NCBI GenBank assembly: GCA_002422605.1
Contig: DISW01000001.1
Coordinates: 377,114 to 441,113 of the forward strand
Direction of reading: 5' to 3'
DNA length: 64,000 nucleotides
From: Bacteriovoracaceae bacterium UBA6200
GTDB lineage: Bacteria; Bdellovibrionota; Bacteriovoracia; Bacteriovoracales; Bacteriovoracaceae
Part shown: in pieces, positions 61,871 through 64,000 of the stretch
How positions within the stretch are numbered: the first letter of the stretch is position 1
Layout: each line of letters begins with the position of its first letter
The notes under the pieces: generated by a model
Databases searched by the model: none
What the model was told of the DNA's origin: nothing
The model's input: the letters and a program-made list of their open reading frames with translations, nothing else
Made by a program: the position numbers and the translations under genes

Positions 61871-63703
61871 ATGCTTAAAGTTCCTTTAATCTTTATTATG
61901 TGCTTTTTAATAGCTGGCGCTTGGGCCGGCACACCCTACAAGCATGCGGATTTTGTCCATCTATCAGCAAAAGACCAGGATCGCTTCATCATTAAAGTGA
62001 TGGAGTTAGTAGTGGAACTCGAAGGAAAATACGAAAAAGAAATCACCTCGGCCCGACCTGATCATGAAAAAATTGAAAAATACACAAAACTTCTGAATAA
62101 GTTCAAATCTTTATTACTGGCAGAAGCCCACGCGGCCGCCAGAGCGGTACCAGTCGCCCGGTCACCTCGGGATTTCGAGAAAATTGCAGACGATTTTACA
62201 AACCTTATGAAGAAGCCAGAGGTTTGTATTTATGCTGGTTGGGTTTCTCGTATGTCTCTCAAGGGAACCAAGCTGGCAGATGGTAGTGTTACCAAAAAAT
62301 CTATCTGCGTTCATCCTAACCATATTAATGATGGTGTGAATGCCACTCGCTATCCGCCGGAAACACTGGCCTATGCTTCTTCCAGCGATTGTTTAGGTAA
62401 AAATAAAATCACCTGTAATCCTTCCCTTTTTGGCTACAAAAAGCAGTCCGACAACACACTCTTTTGTGTTGATGCCGGAGTAAGTTCCCGGGGAGTGAAC
62501 CAGGCCGACAACTCTGCCCTTTATTGTATGCGTGAAGCTTTAAGCGAAAAAGAATCTGCTGATCAGGATTCCGTGTCTTCCCGTCTAGGATTCTTACGGA
62601 AGGCCCTTTCGGAGAAACCGGCCATTTTTGAAAGTGTACAGCAATTGATATTCAAATCTTGTCTCTGTACTGATCCAAAAAATAATTTCAATAAAGATTA
62701 TCTCAAATATATGCAGCCTCATCAGACCTGTTACGGAATGATGGAGATGATGGCAGAGACAGTGACTTGTGAAGATCCCAAATTTGCCATGGACACCACT
62801 ATCTTTGAACAGATAAGAACTCATGCAGAAGGTAAGTTTGATAGAATGAGTTCTTCACCTTCTGAGATTAGAGATTACTACAGTAATTATGTGATCAATA
62901 TTCAAAAAAATTCTCCACAAGAATACACGCAATATTGCGGGGGCACTCCTCTCACTGTTACCACTCCTGAAGTCAAAGCAGAGGAAGAAAAATTAGAAGA
63001 TCCAAAACCTACAACTTTTATGTGTCAGAATGCAATCTGTCAGTCAGCAGAAGGCGATGAACTTTCATGTGAATATTCCGTGGCCGATTCTGATGGAAAC
63101 TCAGTCATCTTTAATGAGACTTCACATGAATTTTCAAAAGATCCATTGGCCGTTAAGATCAAAGGCTCTGTTGAAGGCGTCGAAGTAGAACTCGATTGCC
63201 CGACTGAGATGAAATCAGAAGAGATCACTCCGACGGAAGTTGTAAAGCCTAGTTTAGAAGTTACCAGATCTGATAACGATGCAAAAAGTTACAAAGTAAC
63301 TGCAAAAATTGGAGAACCAAATGATGGTTGGAGCTTCAATTGGTCAATCGAAGGAAGCGGAGATTTTAAACCAATTGAAGGTTGGAAAAAAGCAACTTCT
63401 ACTCCAGAAATTAAAGTAGCAGGTCTTCCAGAAGAGGGAGAAGCAGAAGCAGAAACAGTGGCGCCAGTTGCTCAGAGAGATCAACTGGAAATCATTCAAC
63501 AAAGAGGAACTGTTAAATACAAGGTCTGTGGTGAAATCAGTAAAGATTCCGAAAAAGAAAAGAAATGCGTTGATATTGACCTACTCACTCCAGTTGCAGC
63601 CCCAAAAAAGCCCAAAGGTGGTGGCGGTGCGGGAATGCCAAACAATCAGACCCCTCAACAAATAAGAGGAACCAGCGATACTTCTGCAGTTGGGATCCGA
63701 TAA
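61871..63703 (+). CDS. Cys-rich secreted hypothetical protein
   Basis: 610 residues with a signal peptide (about 1-19, cleaved near AWA) and an AAGGTAGGA site. Region about 120-390 contains some 15 cysteines, with CLCTDPKNN and SIQKNS-like segments; region about 460-570 looks beta-rich and Ig-like; the C-terminus is Lys/Gly/Pro/Gln rich (KPKGGGGAGMPNNQTPQQ). No active site is recognised. Probably surface or extracellular with several disulphides. Upstream 61612-61870 (259 bp) shows no gene, only a 7-bp inverted repeat at 61791-61820. Confidence 0.75.
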   Translation: MLKVPLIFIMCFLIAGAWAGTPYKHADFVHLSAKDQDRFIIKVMELVVELEGKYEKEITSARPDHEKIEKYTKLLNKFKSLLLAEAHAAARAVPVARSPRDFEKIADDFTNLMKKPEVCIYAGWVSRMSLKGTKLADGSVTKKSICVHPNHINDGVNATRYPPETLAYASSSDCLGKNKITCNPSLFGYKKQSDNTLFCVDAGVSSRGVNQADNSALYCMREALSEKESADQDSVSSRLGFLRKALSEKPAIFESVQQLIFKSCLCTDPKNNFNKDYLKYMQPHQTCYGMMEMMAETVTCEDPKFAMDTTIFEQIRTHAEGKFDRMSSSPSEIRDYYSNYVINIQKNSPQEYTQYCGGTPLTVTTPEVKAEEEKLEDPKPTTFMCQNAICQSAEGDELSCEYSVADSDGNSVIFNETSHEFSKDPLAVKIKGSVEGVEVELDCPTEMKSEEITPTEVVKPSLEVTRSDNDAKSYKVTAKIGEPNDGWSFNWSIEGSGDFKPIEGWKKATSTPEIKVAGLPEEGEAEAETVAPVAQRDQLEIIQQRGTVKYKVCGEISKDSEKEKKCVDIDLLTPVAAPKKPKGGGGAGMPNNQTPQQIRGTSDTSAVGIR

Positions 63704-63704
63704 T

Positions 63705-64000
63705 CTAGTAATTGAAAATTTCGCCGTCTTTTTCTAAGACAATCACGCGATCCGGAGCAACCGTTTTCATTTCTTCCAGAATCACATGCTGATAATTGGG
63801 TTTTAAGTGAGTCAAAACAATCGGAACGACCGGTGGCATTTTAAGAATTTCCTGCTCAATGGACTTCGGAGTATGGTGCTCTGAAATCTCGGCCACTTTT
63901 GAAAGACTATTGGGAAAACTAACTTCAGTGAAAATCGCTTTGAGATTCTTATAGTTTCTGGCCACTTCCCAGATGCGTTCAGTAGGTCCGGTATCAAGGG
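63705..64000 (-). CDS. Class II cyclic-nucleotide phosphodiesterase-like protein (partial)
   Basis: Only the C-terminal 97 residues are in the window; the frame is open to the right edge. DTGPTERIWEVARN, AIFTEVSFPNS, SEHHTP and VLTHLKPNY match the C-terminal part of metallo-beta-lactamase-fold class II cAMP phosphodiesterases (PDE1/CpdP type), including a metal-binding Asp and His. It would hydrolyse 3',5'-cyclic nucleotides, perhaps in the periplasm. The active-site HxHxDH lies outside the window. Convergent with the Cys-rich gene. Confidence 0.8.
   Translation of the reverse strand, partial: LDTGPTERIWEVARNYKNLKAIFTEVSFPNSLSKVAEISEHHTPKSIEQEILKMPPVVPIVLTHLKPNYQHVILEEMKTVAPDRVIVLEKDGEIFNY

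Noticed and set aside
1..64000. tRNA, rRNA, CRISPR, insertion sequence or prophage
   Set aside because: I looked for these and saw none; compositional style is even across the window, with no sign of an island.

Overview
The window is a gene-dense (over 90 % coding), roughly 42 % GC bacterial chromosome segment. It has no rRNA or tRNA gene, CRISPR array, insertion sequence or phage gene that I can see. LptD, a Rnk homologue, TatA, FolC/AccD and the surE-nlpD order point to a Gram-negative. The many secreted hydrolases (peptidoglycan lytic enzymes, a DNase-like nuclease, metallo- and serine peptidases, an arginine deiminase) and a cdaA-cdaR-glmM-pdxJ operon suggest a member of Bdellovibrionota, perhaps the low-GC Bacteriovorax/Peredibacter side. 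That placement is inference; no marker gene proves it.

Region 1 (1-14.6 kb) is a purine-breakdown locus behind two tandem secreted metalloprotein paralogues. Adenine deaminase makes hypoxanthine and XdhABC makes urate. A membrane urate hydroxylase whose C-terminus is a copper cupredoxin domain, where family members usually carry cytochrome c, makes 5-hydroxyisourate, and UraH hydrolyses that. A 1535-residue polyprotein then carries malate synthase, OHCU decarboxylase, serine beta-lactamase-fold and two allantoicase domains. It could take OHCU to allantoin, allantoate and ureidoglycolate and fix the glyoxylate as malate. No classical allantoinase is present, and the beta-lactamase-fold domain is a candidate for that step. 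This is the most unusual system in the window.

Region 2 (14.6-26 kb) holds class II aldolase, a Nif3-like protein, MltA, an acetyltransferase, a tRNA nucleotidyltransferase/poly(A) polymerase family protein, a LysR regulator, EF-G with a clear promoter and terminator, and an IscR-like regulator (lacking the cluster cysteines) with a cysteine desulfurase. Region 3 (26-34.3 kb) is a c-di-AMP/cell-wall operon on the minus strand, cdaA-cdaR-glmM-pdxJ-nnr-tsaE. It is preceded by a PilZ-GAF-AAA-Fis regulator that has lost the sigma-54 contact loop.

Region 4 (34.4-55 kb) is a mosaic. It has a secreted peptidylarginine-deiminase-like protein, an ATP-grasp enzyme, an M14 peptidase, a ferrochelatase-MFS fusion, QueF, a TatA gene of only 53 codons, a MurQ/GCKR-like double SIS protein, a K+/H+ antiporter, Rnk, an S33 hydrolase, two ferritin-like proteins, a YdhR-like monooxygenase, a lipoprotein with a mini-ferredoxin, a secreted nuclease and a DEDDh exonuclease. 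Region 5 (54.6-61.6 kb) is an overlapping minus-strand operon accD-folC-lptD-pabA-unknown-surE-LysM/M23, in which the lptD signal peptide is encoded inside the end of folC. The right edge has a Cys-rich secreted protein and the end of a class II cyclic-nucleotide phosphodiesterase.
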